DNA from: Omphiscola glabra
Taxonomy: Eukaryota; Mollusca; Gastropoda; Lymnaeidae
Assembly (NCBI GenBank): GCA_964017045.1
Contig: OZ024810.1
Location: 654,111 to 718,110 of the forward strand
Direction of reading: 5' to 3'
Length of the DNA: 64,000 nucleotides
The position numbers were made by a program, and so were the translations under genes. This document shows positions 47,591 through 59,285 of this stretch, piece after piece. Below the pieces are notes generated by a model. The model ran no database searches and was not told the origin of the DNA. It saw only the letters and a program-made list of their open reading frames with translations. Position 1 is the stretch's first letter; each line of letters starts with the position of its first letter.

Positions 47591-48753
47591 GTATATATTA
47601 TGTAAACCCATTGTTGGGTTGAGGGTTGGTACGATATGGGTGTGTGTGGTTAAGAGGTGTGAATGTTAGACAGCTGTAGGTCAGATGTGTATGTGGATCA
47701 CCCGTGACACCCTGTCATAAAGACCCACTCGTGCACCAACTGACAATCAAACGTCGACGCCCCCCTCTCACTCTCTCGCCCCCCGCCCCTGGACTGACAG
47801 CCACACTCGCGCCGCCTGGTGGCATGACGAGAGGTGACGCCACATCTAATTGCCTGCAGGGGAGATGTGAAACTATTGAGTGGTGTACAAAAAATGTGTA
47901 CTCGACACCGTATCGTTGCCATGGTGATGCGCGTGTTAAAAGTGACGTAAAATTGTTTGAGAGTTGACTTTTATGGTGTTTTTTGTGTGTGTTTAATAAC
48001 AAGCAACTTCTATCCTCTGTGCTATGTGTCAGTGTTTCACAATCGTCATCTGTGATTTCTCATCTAAATGGATTACTCTGATTGCAATGGTTCATTGTGA
48101 TTTACTATCATAGAATTGTAGTAATATTCCAAGGACACTAACATTGAAACCAATTTTTTTAGATGTCTCTTCGCCTGTTTAAGACCTTTTTGTTATATTA
48201 ACCGGAAGCTTGTCTCTTAATAAAAAATGGAATTCCCGAAAGAAAGAGCCTCCAAACCTGAAGCTTGCGGGAATTTCCATAAATCATAAATAGTTTTGAG
48301 GAAGAAATATTTTCTTCAACAATATGAAATGTATGCTTTGTGTGCAACATTAAGGAGAAATCAGTCCAAAATACTGGGAGATAACACGTTGAATTTTGCG
48401 AAGTCTAAAGCCTGCAAGAGTTGTCTTTGCATGCGTGAGGTGTTAATTTAAAAACAAACATATTTGGAGAACAAACAACAACTTTGCAATGTTATAATTG
48501 AGCGCTGTAAATAAAATGGCACGTGCCAATATGGAAGTTCAAGGTCTTCTGATAAACCGGATGTTGTGTCAAACCTTAAGATATGCAAATGTGTGCAATC
48601 AATAGCGCGCACTGCAATGACTTGTTTAGTCATTCAACTGGATGTAGGAATACAGCTATAGGTTTTGTATAGCATGGATTCTCAAATAGCCAAACCGTTG
48701 GGCGTCGCCTAGCATGCCTGACTCACAGCCGGAGCAGCGAGGCCTCGCCTCAA
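47591..48753. other. Unique region, no gene recognised
   Basis: Short overlapping frames on both strands at 47698-48002 have no recognised domain. The rest is AT-rich without repeats. Confidence 0.45.
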
Positions 48754-48964
48754 ATGTGTTTTGTCGCGGACCCTGCCCTTCGACCTTTGACCATGAACTG
48801 TGAGAGCCACGAAAATTGGAATCGGATACCCACAGTCAAGGTCACGCCCAACAACGACTCGGATTTAAACCAGGGACTCCGGCGCCAAAACAGCCTCGGG
48901 TCAGGTCTCATCAGCAGCCGGAAAAAGTGCGTGGTCACGCTGGATGGACACCGGTACACAATCG
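48754..48964 (+). CDS. Candidate host-gene coding exon of unknown function, ending at a splice donor
   Basis: An open frame runs from ATG 48754 through a second ATG at 48793, which has the better initiation context (A at -3). It ends at a consensus donor: ATCG followed by GTGAGT, with GT at 48965-48966, leaving phase 1. Composition is more GC-rich and less repetitive than the surroundings. Residues after the second Met are polar, with a serine/glycine stretch (NSLGSGLISSRKK) and then CVVTLDGHRYTI just before the donor, which has a globular look. I do not recognise the family. A good acceptor at 56616 would add six codons and a stop (VSKSLD), but that join is speculative. Reading through the donor gives a stop 17 bases later. 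Confidence 0.4.
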
Positions 48965-48966
48965 GT

Positions 48967-49829
48967 GAGTATCTCGGTCTGTAAGTTGTCCTAGATGGTT
49001 CTCAAACCATGTTGCGAATGTGTCCTTATTACAATTCATTTATGTCCCTAGATGGGCTGTTTAATACATTTAAAAACAAATGTGTGTTAAAAGTTGTAAA
49101 GGTGAGGCTGGATTATTTCCTGTGTACCGAGGATAAAGATTTGAACACACCCACATCCCCACACAACTCCCCCCCCACACACACACACTCTCTCTCTCCT
49201 TGTCTCTCTCTCAAACAAATGTATTACAGTACAGGTCAATCTGGATCTTTTAAAAACAATAAAGTGTTAGCCCCTAACCAAAACTTCACCCCAAACAGAA
49301 TTGCGCGTTTAACCAAAACTCCACCCCAACCAGAATTGCGCTTCGAACCAAAATGTCACTCAAAAGCATTGACGTTGGCTTCTCCCTCCACAATAAGTTC
49401 TGATTGCCTTGTCGGTGTAGCCTCATCTGTCGTCCTACTTGCTTGACCCTTAAGCCCAATGACAAGGCCTTAAAAACATTAATACCTTCATTGACCCACA
49501 TAAGCTAAATAACAGCAACGTATCTCATTGTTCCATTATTGAATTTGACACGGCTCCCAGCCGACGCAAGATAGATGTCGCTTATCTTGTCCACAATGCG
49601 GTACCGAAAAGCACTGACCAACAAAGATTGGGCTACAACATTTAAAAAAAAAATATCCTACGATACAGGAAGCATGCGTGTTTGTCCTGTTTGGAGTCCA
49701 CTCCATCTTTCCTAATCCCTGGTGGCCGAGACCAAATCTGTTACGCGGACACCCTCGGCCAGGTCATAAATTATTAGTTTCTCTTCTAGTCTAGGATTTG
49801 GTGTCTTTTTGACACATTTCACCCCCATG
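48967..49829. other. Unique region, no gene recognised
   Basis: Would be intron if the exon at 48754-48964 is real. It holds a CA/CT-rich patch near 49170-49210 and a small AACCAAAACTCCACCCC repeat near 49275-49340. Confidence 0.45.
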
Positions 49830-49955
49830 ACTTTCTCCCCCCCCCCCGACTTTCTCCCTCCCCCCCCGACTTTCTCCCTCCCCCCCGACTTTCTCCCTCC
49901 CCCCGACTTTGTCCCTCCCCCCGACTTTCTCCCTTCCCCCCCCCGACTTTCTCCC
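49830..49955. repeat. Minisatellite, about 17 bp unit, C-rich
   Basis: CCCCCCGACTTTCTCCC is repeated about seven times with variable C-run length. Confidence 0.92.
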
Positions 49956-50084
49956 TCAACCCCCTTTTCTGCTACAATGTTCTGATTGTCATAGTTGCGT
50001 GCTTGCAGATCTGTTTACCATCGCCCTCAATAAGAGACATAACATATTTTACAGTTTTGTTTTTTTAAACATATTTCTCATGTT

Positions 50085-50530
50085 GTTTTATTTACCCTAG
50101 TTTCCATGTTGTTTTAAACACCCTAGTTTCCATGTTGTTTAATCTACCCTAGTTTCCATGTTGTTTAATCTACCCTAGTTTCCATGTTGTTTTATCTACC
50201 CTAGTTTCCATGTTGTTTTATCTACCCTAGTTTCCATGTTGTTTTAAACACCCTAGTCTCCATGTTGTTTTATCTACCCTAGTTTCCATGTTGTTTAATC
50301 TACCCTAGTCTCCATGTTGTTTTATCTACCCTAGTTTCCATGTTGTTTAATCTACCCTAGTTTCCATGTTGTTTAATCTACCCTAGTTTCCATGTTGTTT
50401 AATCTACCCTAGTTTCCATTATGTTTTATCTACCCTAGTTTCCATGTTGTTTTATCTACCTAGTTTCCATGTGTGGTTTATCTACCTTATTTTCCATGTG
50501 TGGTTTATCTACCCTAGTTTCCATGTGTGG
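50085..50530. repeat. Minisatellite, 26 bp unit, about 17 copies
   Basis: CTACCCTAGTTTCCATGTTG followed by TTTTAT or TTTAAT; the last units carry GTGTGG. Confidence 0.95.
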
Positions 50531-50934
50531 TTTACAGTCCAGAATTGATTTTGTAACTATTGCTATCCTAGTTTTCTTTCCTCTCTATTTTTGAGTGCAA
50601 ATGTGTGTGGTGTATTTATAGTAACCCCACCCAACACACAGACACTCACACATTCAACAGGTTGAAACTTTCCAAGAAATATTTCAAATGCTGGTATATA
50701 AAAATTACTGATACCAACTAATAAACACCAGTGTCCAGCTTAAGAAACAACGTTGATATATCTTAATTGACCGCATAAGTTGAACAAGATAGATAAGGCA
50801 CTAAAATATTGGGTGGCGGGGAGAGGGGGTGTATAGCATGTGACTCTTGATTTCACGTAACAAAATTGTAACCCATGAACTCCTTCCCCCATTAGAACGC
50901 CTCCTATGCCCCCAAGTTGTCACGTAATCATGGC
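50531..50934. other. Unique spacer
   Basis: Nothing recognisable. Confidence 0.45.
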
Positions 50935-51272
50935 GAAACTGTTGAATGGAGTGGGCATTGTTTACGAAACTGTTGAATGGAGAGGGCATTGTCTACGAAA
51001 CTGTTGAATGGAGAGGGCATTGTCTACGAAACTGTTGAATGGAGAGGGCATTGTCTACGAAACTGTTGAATGGAGAGGGCATTGTCTACGAAACTGTTGA
51101 ATGGAGAGGGCATTGTCTACGAAACTGTTGAATGGATAGGGCATTGTCTACGAAACTGTTGAATGGAGAGGGCATTGTCTACGAAACTGTTGAATGGAGA
51201 GGGCATTGTCTACGAAACTGTTGAATGGATAGGGCATTGTCTACGAAACTGTTGCGTGGAGAGGGCATTTAA
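50935..51272. repeat. Minisatellite, 31 bp unit, 11 copies
   Basis: GAAACTGTTGAATGGAGAGG followed by GCATTGTCTAC is almost perfectly repeated. Confidence 0.95.
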
Positions 51273-51319
51273 TTTCTAATGTCCTTTAAATGAAATGAAT
51301 AAATGGCAGCCTAATATAA

Positions 51320-52320
51320 GCAGTTGAAAATGTTACATGACATTGAAAGAGTTACATGTCATCGAATGTGTTACATGGCATCGAATGAGTTACATGGCAT
51401 CGAATGTGTTACATGACATCGAATGTGTTACAAGACATCGAATGAGTTACATGACATCGAATGTGTTACATGACATCGAGTGAGTTACATGACATCGAAT
51501 GTGTTACATGGCATCGAATGTGTTACATGATATTGAAAGTGTTACATGACATTGAAAATGTTACATGCCGTTGAAAGAGTTACATGGCATCCAATGTGTT
51601 ACATGACATCGAATGTGTTACATGACATCGAATGTGTTACATGACATCGAATGTCTTACATGACATCGAAAGTGTTACATGACATCCAATGTGTTACATG
51701 ACATCGAATGTGTTACATGACATCGAATTGTGACATGACATCGAATGTCTTACATGACATCGAATGTGTTACATAACATCGAATGTGTGACATGACCTCG
51801 AATGTGTTGAATGGCATCGAATGTGTTACATGACATCGAATGTGTTACATGACATTGAACATGTTACATGACATTGAAAGAGTTACATGGCATCCAATGT
51901 GTTACATGACATCGAATGAGTTACATGACATCGAATGTGTTACATGGCATCAGATGTGTTACATGATATTGAAAGTGTTACATGACATTGAACATGTTAC
52001 ATGACATTGAAAGAGTTACATGGCATCCAATGTGTTACATGACATCGAATGTGCTACATGACATCGAATGTGTTACATGACATCGAATGTCTTACATGAC
52101 ATCGAATGTGTTACATGACATCCAATGTGTTACATGACATCGAATGTGTTACATGACATCGAATGTGTTGAATGGCATCGAATGTGTTACATGACATCGA
52201 ATGTGTTACATGATATTGAACATGTTACATGACATTGAAAATGTTACATGACATTGAAAGAGTTACATGGCATCCAATGTGTTACATGACATCGAATGTG
52301 TTACATGACATCGAATGTGT
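51320..52320. repeat. Satellite, 19 bp unit, left part
   Basis: GTTACATGACATCGAATGT is the unit. A recurrent run of variants (GATATTGAAA, GACATTGAAC, GACATTGAAAGA, GGCATCCAATG) appears several times in the same order, indicating a higher-order pattern. Confidence 0.95.
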
Positions 52321-53716
52321 TTCCGAAAAGAACGAGGAACTATCGATATGGTGTTTGCTGCCAGGCAGCTCCAAGAGAAATGTCAGGAGCAAAACATGGA
52401 CCTATATTCCACATTTATTGACCTGAATAAGGCTTTTGACAGGGTCAATAGAGATGGCCTGTGGAAAATCATGAAAAAGTACGGATGCCCATAAAAATAT
52501 ACCACCATCATCCGTCAGCTGCATGATGGCATGATGGCCAGAGTGCATGACAACGGTCAGTCATCTCAAGCATTCCCTGTCACAAATGGTGTGAAGCAGG
52601 GCTGTGTCCTGGCTCCCACGCTCTTCAGTATTATGTATTCTGCAATGCTGTCTGATGCGTTCAGGGACTCCACCACGGGCTTTCCGCACCGATGGATCGG
52701 TCTTCAACCTAAAGATGCTTCAAGCTAAAACAAAGGTCAAACATACCACCATCAACGAGCTTCTGTTTGCGGACGATTGTGCGTTCAATGCTGACTCTGA
52801 GGCTGCCATGCAGCAAAGCGTTGATATCTTTTCTGAGGCCTGCAACAACTTTGGACTAACAATCAACGCGAAGAAGACTGAGGTATTCTATCAGCCAGCT
52901 CCCAGTAGGCCCTACGCTGAACCCAACATCATCATCAGCGGACAGCGTCTTAACGCGGTGGATAAATTTACTTACTTGGGCAGCACCCTCTCCAGATCTG
53001 TCATCATTGATGATGAAATGAATGCCAGACTTGCAAAAGCTAGTGCCTTATTTGGCAGGCTCCGCAGCACTGTTTGGGACAGGATAGGTATCAGACGGGA
53101 AACGAAGATCAAGGTCTACAGCGCAGCAGTCCTCTCGACATTGCTCTACGGGTGTGAAACGTGGACAGTCTACCAGCGTCACGCTAAAAAACTGAACCAT
53201 TTTCACACAACCAGCCTCAGGAAACTCCTCGGCATCAGGTGGCAAGACAAAGTTCCTGACACAGAGGTTCTCGCTAGAGCGAACCTACCTAGTATCTTCA
53301 CCACCCTGATGCAGTATCAACTCCGTTGGATGGGACACGTTGCCTGTATGGAAGATCACCGGCTCCCTAAACAAATATTCTATTGTGAGCTCACGACAGG
53401 CAAGCGCTCCCAAGGAGGTCCAAAAAAACGTTACAAAGACTCACTGAAAGTGGCACTAAAGGCCTTCAGCATCGACACTACTAAATGGGAGCAGACCGCC
53501 CAGGACAGAGTCAGGTGGAGATCAGTGGTCAAGATAGGGGCTAAATCTTATGAAGCCAGTAGGATTGCCACCATTGAGAAACGCAGGCAAGCCCGAAAGA
53601 ACATTATTAAAGTCACGACTGCACCAACATTCCCCTGCCCGCGGTGCCACAGACTATTCCGAGCACGTATAGGATTGGCAAGCCACCTACGAACGCACCG
53701 TAACCCACCCCCCTAA
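52321..53716 (+). pseudogene. Reverse-transcriptase fragment with C2H2 finger tail, disrupted
   Basis: The frame opens at FRKERGTIDMVFAARQLQE without a start codon. Motif A reads STFIDLNKAFD. A TAA stop interrupts it at 52492-52494, just after KKYGCP. Motif B, QGCVLAPTLFSIM, follows in the same frame. Near 52670-52690 the reading shifts to a second frame, which carries TDGSVFNLKMLQAK, the catalytic FADDCA and a long C-terminal region (TYLGSTLSRS, LLYGCETWTV, RWMGHVACMEDHRLPKQ). The last 30 residues form a C2H2 zinc finger: CPRC, twelve residues, then HLRTH. This tail is common in one widespread animal LINE group; I do not assign a clade. Truncation, the stop and the shift make it inactive. 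Confidence 0.88.
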
Positions 53717-53765
53717 CCGGATGACTGGATGGTCCTAGTCGTTTTGACGGACGAACAACAACACA
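52321..53765 (+). mobile_element. 5'-truncated LINE inserted in the 19-bp satellite
   Basis: About 1.45 kb interrupts the satellite, which resumes in phase: GAATGTGT before it continues as TACATGAC after it. The 19 bases before and after (52302-52320 and 53766-53784) are identical, but they equal one satellite unit, so a true target duplication cannot be told apart. The insert begins in the middle of a reverse transcriptase and ends with a short UTR and an ACAACAACACA tail. The family differs from the LINE at 2.6-5.6 kb. Confidence 0.9.
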
Positions 53766-54965
53766 TACATGACATCGAATGTGTGACATAACATCGAATG
53801 TGTTGAATGGCATCGAATGTGTTACATGACATCGAATGTGTTACATGACATCGAATGTGTTACATGACATCGAATGTGTTACATGATATTGAAAATGTTA
53901 CATGCCGTTGAAAGAGTTACATGGCATCCAATGTGTTACATGACATCGAATGTGTTACATGACATCGAATGTGTTACATGATATTGAAAATGTTACATGA
54001 CATTGAAAGAGTTACATGGCATCCAATGTGTTACATGACATCGAATGTGTTACATGACATCGAATGTGTTACATGACATCCAAATGTTTTACATGACATC
54101 GAATGTGTTACATGACATCGAATGAGTTACATGACATCGAATGTGTTACATGGCATCGAATGTGTTACATGATATTGAAAGTGTTACATGACATTGAAAA
54201 TGTTACATGACATTGAAATATTTACATGGCATCCAATGTGTTACATGACATTGAATGTGTTACATGACATCGAATGTGTGACATGACATCGAATGTGTTG
54301 AATGGCATCGAATGTGTATATGACATCGAATGTGTTACATGATATTGAAAGTGTTACATGACATTGAAAGAGTTACATGTCATTGAAAGAGTTACATGGC
54401 ATCCAATGTGTTACATGGCATCGAATGTGTTACATGACATCGAATGTGTGACATGACATCGAATGTGTTAAATGACATCGAATGTGTTAAATGATATCGA
54501 ATACGTTACATGACATCGAATGAGTTACATGGCATCGAATGAGTTACATGACATCGAATGTGTTACATGACATCAAATTTGTTACATGATATTGAAAGTG
54601 TTACATAACATTGGAAATGTTACATGGCATTGAAAATGTTACATGGCATCCAATGTGCTACATTATATCGAATGTGTTACATGACATCGAATGTGTTACA
54701 TGACATCGAATGTGTTACATGACATCGAATGTGTTAAATGACATCGAATGTGTTACATGGCATCGAATGTGTTACATGGCATCGAATGTGTTACATGGCA
54801 TCGAATGTGGTACATAAAATTAAATGTGTTACATGACATTTAAAGTTTGACATGACATTGAAAGTGTTAAATGACATTGAAAGTTTTACATGACATTGAA
54901 AGTGTTACATGACATTGTAATTGTGACATGACATTGAACGTATTACATGGCATCGAATGTGTTAA
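53766..54965. repeat. Satellite, 19 bp unit, right part
   Basis: Same unit and higher-order variant runs as 51320-52320. Units become more divergent after about 54790 (TTTAAAG, TTGTAATTG). Confidence 0.95.
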
Positions 54966-55552
54966 TTGTTTAAATTAGAAACTCAAGTCATAGAATTCAC
55001 ACGGTTTTAAAAGGGGTGCAATTCAATACATGTTTCGTAAATGTGGTATTTTCCTTGTTACCTCCCATGTATTGAATGAAACGTTTTTTAAATGAATAAC
55101 TATAAATTGTCAATGTTATTTATTGTCAAAAATGTCATGGGGAAATTCATTTTATTGTTGTGTAAATTGTTTCGCTTCAACAATATCATTATAATATGCG
55201 TTAATTAAATTTGAGATTTCCTATTTTGAACTTGACCTACATTTGTGACCTTAGATCAAGTACAAATTATGTGGATAATTTTCATTGTCGACTCCTGGAA
55301 ATGTCACGTTAAATATTGTTGCGATCTATCCTAAGTTAATAATAGATTCTATAATCAAATGAGTTGTTATCTGTAGCATTAAAAAATGGTTATCTTTTTC
55401 CTCCCCCCCCCCTTCCGTTTCCCCCAACACCTTTTCTTTTTTTCTTTAAAATTAGTGCACGAGTAGCGTACTTTGTTTCGTACTTTATTCCGTAATTTAT
55501 TCCGCAATTCGTTGCACATCAAATGGATATAATTTTACGAAATGGCTAGGTT
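54966..55552. other. Unique AT-rich spacer
   Basis: No gene recognised. Confidence 0.45.
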
Positions 55553-55588
55553 GGTTGGTTGGTTGGTTGGTTGGTTGGTTGGGGGGGG
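55553..55588. repeat. (GGTT)n microsatellite followed by a G run
   Basis: About seven GGTT units end in a run of about nine Gs. Confidence 0.9.
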
Positions 55589-56270
55589 GTGAAGGTTGAC
55601 GAAAGGGAATAGGTTGTGTGGGGTAGCTTTGAACTAGAGTTTAGGATGAAAAGTTCAGGATGAAAAGTTCAGGTTTTGATAATGTCCAATCTTTGTGTGT
55701 AGTGCTCTTGTCCCGGACGCAACCCCCATCAACTTGATAACATTAACGACAGGTCTTTATGACTTTGTGTCTTTTCTTAATGTCTCGTTCAGTAGTTGAC
55801 CACGTGATAACACATATTAAAATGCTAGATATCAAAGAATGTTATGAAACAATTAACTAGAACAAATTGTCACTGAAGTGTGTATGTATGAAAAGATCAA
55901 GGTCCATCCCGATGCGTGGCTGGGGGGGGGGCAGATTGTTCATATATGTCATCTGGCACCAGACTAGTTTTTTTTTGGCGCTAAAATATGCTTTGGTGAT
56001 GTTTTATTGCTGAAAATAAAATGGGTGTTCCTGTCAGAGTTGGTTGGGGGGGGGGGGCGTAAAATTGAATATTTTCCCCAGGCGTAAAACACTCTAGCAA
56101 CGCCTTTGCTTCTGTGTGAATACATTGAAGCACATATATTTACCAGCAGCCATTTACTTTTTTTTTAATTCATTATTTGCTGGGACTTTGCTCATGCGGT
56201 TGCAATACACAATTTACGCACACGAAAAGTCCTCGGAGTTGATGTGATATATTGGTAGCCATTGGTAGAC
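55589..56270. other. Unique spacer with G runs
   Basis: G runs near 55921-55930 and 56045-56057; no gene recognised. Confidence 0.45.
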
Positions 56271-56400
56271 ATATGCATAAGGTTGATATGCAAAGGGTTG
56301 ACATGCCAAGGGTTGATATGTATAGAGTTGTTATGTATAAGGTTGATATGCATAGGGTTGATTTGATTGGGTTGATATTTATAGGGTTGTTATTTAGCCC
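56271..56400. repeat. Array of GGTTGATATGCATAAG-like units
   Basis: Seven to eight units of about 14-17 bp. The minus-strand frame STLCISTLYI is an artefact. Confidence 0.85.
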
Positions 56401-56689
56401 GAAGTCCAACAATTGTTGATATTAAAGCTGACATAATAATCAGACCCAGGCATTCTTGTCTAGCTCGCGCTAATATTTCAACAATTGATTGACCTGAGTG
56501 TGGCGTGTGATTGACCTATGTGTGACGTGGCTCGCGCTAATATTTCAACAATTGATTGACTTGAGTGTCGGGGCGTGGCTCAGGTGTAGACTGCACTGAT
56601 CGATTTTCTCTTTCAGTGTCCAAGTCTCTGGATTAAGTTCCCATTGTTTCGCGGGAAGGTCAAGGTTAATTGGTCCCACATGTTGGTTC
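56401..56689. other. Unique stretch with a short duplication and a candidate splice acceptor
   Basis: TCGCGCTAATATTTCAACAA followed by TTGATTGAC occurs twice (near 56465 and 56530). A branch-like CTGAT, a pyrimidine tract and TTTCAG end at 56616, giving a plausible acceptor. Confidence 0.5.
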
Positions 56690-56960
56690 TAGTGGTTGGC
56701 GTCATTGGTAGGTCTCAGTGGTTGACCTCAAGGGTTGGCTTTAGTGGTTGGCGTAAGTGTTAGGCCTCAGTAGTTGGTCTTATTGGTTGGCGTAGATGGT
56801 TTGCTTAGGTGGTTGGTCTCAATGGTTGCTCTCAATGGTTGGTCTCAATAGTTGGTTTCAGTGGTTGGTCTCAATGGTTGGTCTCAATTGTTGATCTCAA
56901 ATGTTTGGTCTCAAATGTTTGATCTCAAATTCTAGTCTTAATTGTTAGTCTCATTTATTA
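56690..56960. repeat. Array of GGTTGGTCTCAAT-like units
   Basis: About 18 units of 13-15 bp, degenerate, ending in TTGTTAGTCTC. Confidence 0.85.
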
Positions 56961-57540
56961 GGTTATGTGTGTGTAGCAACTTTCCATAGTTTTGAAACGG
57001 GAATTCCATGGAGCATAAAGAAAACTCAAATATTTCAAACAACGTTATTTTCATTTTTTATATTTTTTTTAATTTTTAAAATATTTTATTTTAAAAATAA
57101 ACTGATCCAAAGATCTCATAAATTACAACAAATTTGAGACTCCCTGTGCAATCTAGTTAAGAGTACTCCCCCTTATTAGATCATTTTCACCAATTCAGTT
57201 ATGGCTGACATAATATTGACATCTTGTGTGTCAAGCGTAATTTGTTTTCCTTCTCTCCAGTGTTACCTCTTTGTTCTGTCACACTTGGGTGGTCCGCCTA
57301 GGCTCAGTGATTTCGAAACGAAGACGTGACATTTTGACTTTCACTCTGTTCTTAATGACCCGTTTCTCCGAATGCACCTGTCAACCGTGGTACCGCAGTC
57401 TGCATCATCATTCCTGTTTGAGGTTGTCAGCCCACCCCCTGACATTTAATTGTATCACATTTCACCCTCCATTTTTCAAACACGACACCCACACCTGCAA
57501 AAAAAAACAGAAATTGTAACTTTTTACATCACATCTAGGT
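56961..57540. other. Unique spacer
   Basis: AT-rich at first. A pyrimidine tract ending CTCTCCAG at 57260 looks like a splice acceptor, but the 82-codon frame after it has no recognised domain. Confidence 0.45.
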
Positions 57541-57615
57541 GGGGCGCCAAGATGTTTGCCTCCCCTTTCCACGAAAAAACAAACAACTCTGCAGTGGGCC
57601 GAAAATATAAAGAGA
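57541..57615. repeat. Dispersed repeat fragment, related to the window start
   Basis: GGGCGCCAAGATGTTTGCC, then CCACGAAAAAAC, CTCTGCAGTGGG and GAAAAT. The latter blocks match 1-60 in order. Confidence 0.5.
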
Positions 57616-58094
57616 AAACAAATATATATATATTATATATATAAATATATTGCATCGTGCATGCGGACCCGCCTCTGTCTTTCCCTTATGACGCCACTGC
57701 TCTCATCCCCCCCCCCGCTCCCAAATCATTTTATAGACACCGCACATCTTTCACCTGCGCTGGGTGACTCCCCTTCTTCCCTCGGTGTTGCGACGATTGT
57801 CTCCCCCCAGCCGTTGTGATGGCTGTGATGGCTCGTTGACTTGTTTCCACAGTGGATTCACGGATTTCAGCCTGTCTTAAACATGGATTTCATATGTGTC
57901 TGCAGAATCCTCCATTCCCAGTGGACGTGCTTTTGTGGATGTGATTAGTGGATTTCTTGTGGATTATATTCTTCAGTGTTTGTTTTGATTTCTTGTGGAT
58001 TATTCTTCTGTGATGGGTTTGTTTGTTTGTTTGTTTTGACAACATGGATTCTGTGTTTTTTTAATGTTCTTCTTTACATATATAAATTACGGTA
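57616..58094. other. Unique spacer
   Basis: Contains an AT-dinucleotide patch near 57620-57650 and short GTGGATT repeats near 57880-58010. No gene recognised. Confidence 0.45.
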
Positions 58095-58179
58095 ATAACT
58101 TACGATAAGTCGGTCTATTACAACAATTTATGATAAGTCGGTCCATTACAACAACTTACGATAAGTCAGTCCATTAAAA
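58095..58179. repeat. 28-bp satellite, left part
   Basis: Three units of ACTTACGATAAGTCGGTCCA plus TTACAACA precede the LTR. Confidence 0.88.
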
Positions 58180-58659
58180 TGTTACGGCCTACTCTCGTTG
58201 TCTAGGGTGTTTCTTCTGTGATTCCAATGATGTCCTAGTGATCTGACACCATTACACATCACACAATTAAGTCCACAAAAGTATCTGGAGTTTCATAACT
58301 CAATCCCTTATTCATTATATACAAATGTAGTCCCATCAAGAGTCACAAACACGTAATCAAATCCTCAATAACACGTATGGAATAAACTCAGACTAACACA
58401 GGTGTTAATCACGTTCTCTCATCGCGATCTCCCGTCTTCTCTACCATTCCTCTCTCGATCTCTCGTCTTCTCTCTCGACTAACTAACACCCTGTTTATTA
58501 ATATGTCCCTGTCAGCCAATGACCAGTCAGGTACAATAATACACTCATAACAACTCATGGACCAAAAAGTGTTCACACTAACAACAGTGGTTCTCATACT
58601 AACTCTCACCATGCATGAACAACCTTTCATACCGAACATCGCGCTCCTAAATTACAACA
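58180..58659 (-). mobile_element. Solo LTR, Ty3/gypsy-like
   Basis: The 480-bp insert reads on the minus strand from TGTTGTAATTTAGGAGC to GGCCGTAACA, so it has TG...CA ends with the short inverted termini TGTT and AACA. The flanking five bases are TAAAA and TACAA. The satellite unit has TACAA there, so the left copy differs by one substitution. Removing the insert and one flank restores satellite phase. A TATTAATAAACAGGG stretch on the minus strand could be a core promoter or poly-A signal. No internal retrotransposon genes or second LTR are present in the window. Confidence 0.75.
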
Positions 58660-59285
58660 TACAACAACGTATGATAAGTCGGTCCATTACAACTTATGAT
58701 AAGTCGGTCCATTACAACAACTTATGATAAGTCGGTCCATTACAACAACTTATGATAAGTCGGTCCATTACAACAACTTATGATAAGTCGGTCCATTACA
58801 ACAACTTATGATAAGTCGGTCCATTACAACAACTTATGATAAGTCTGTCCATTACAACAACTTATGATAAGTCGGTCCATTACAACAACTTATGATAAGT
58901 CGGTCCATTACAACAACTTATGATAAGTCAGTCCATTACAACAACGTATGATACGTCAGTCCATTACAACAACTTATGATAAGTCGGTCCATTACAACAA
59001 CTTATGATAAGTCGGTCCATTACAACAACTTATGATAGGTCGGTCCATTACAACAACTTATGATACGTCAGTCCATTACAACAACGTATGATACGTCAGT
59101 CCATTACAACAACTTATGATAAGTCGGTCCATTACAACAATCTATGATAAGTCGGTCCATTACAACAACTTACGATAAGTCGGTCCATTACAACAACTTA
59201 TGATAAGGTGGTCCATTACAACAACTTAGATAATTCGGTCCATTACGACAACTTAGATAAGTCGGTCCATTACGACAACTTATCA
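58660..59285. repeat. 28-bp satellite, right part, about 22 copies
   Basis: CAACTTATGATAAGTCGGTC followed by CATTACAA is the unit. CAACGTATGATACGTCAGTC variants occur in pairs near 58943 and 59083. Confidence 0.95.

Noticed and set aside
47088..47669. Met/His/Cys-rich proteins such as SHVCMSHVC
   Set aside because: Three forward frames and one minus frame are open across the same 15-bp array.
47698..48002. Small gene suggested by overlapping frames on both strands
   Set aside because: No frame shows recognised motifs or splice structure; kept as unexplained unique DNA.
52531..53716. Two separate host genes at 52531-52728 and 52604-53716
   Set aside because: Both are pieces of one LINE reverse transcriptase broken by a frameshift.
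57241..57519. Exon after the acceptor-like CTCTCCAG at 57260
   Set aside because: The frame has no recognised domain, and joining it to the 48964 donor gives a stop after 13 codons.
58584..58600. CAGTGGTTCTCATAC as a hAT end
   Set aside because: It lies inside the solo LTR, where it is most simply internal LTR sequence; no partner end is present.
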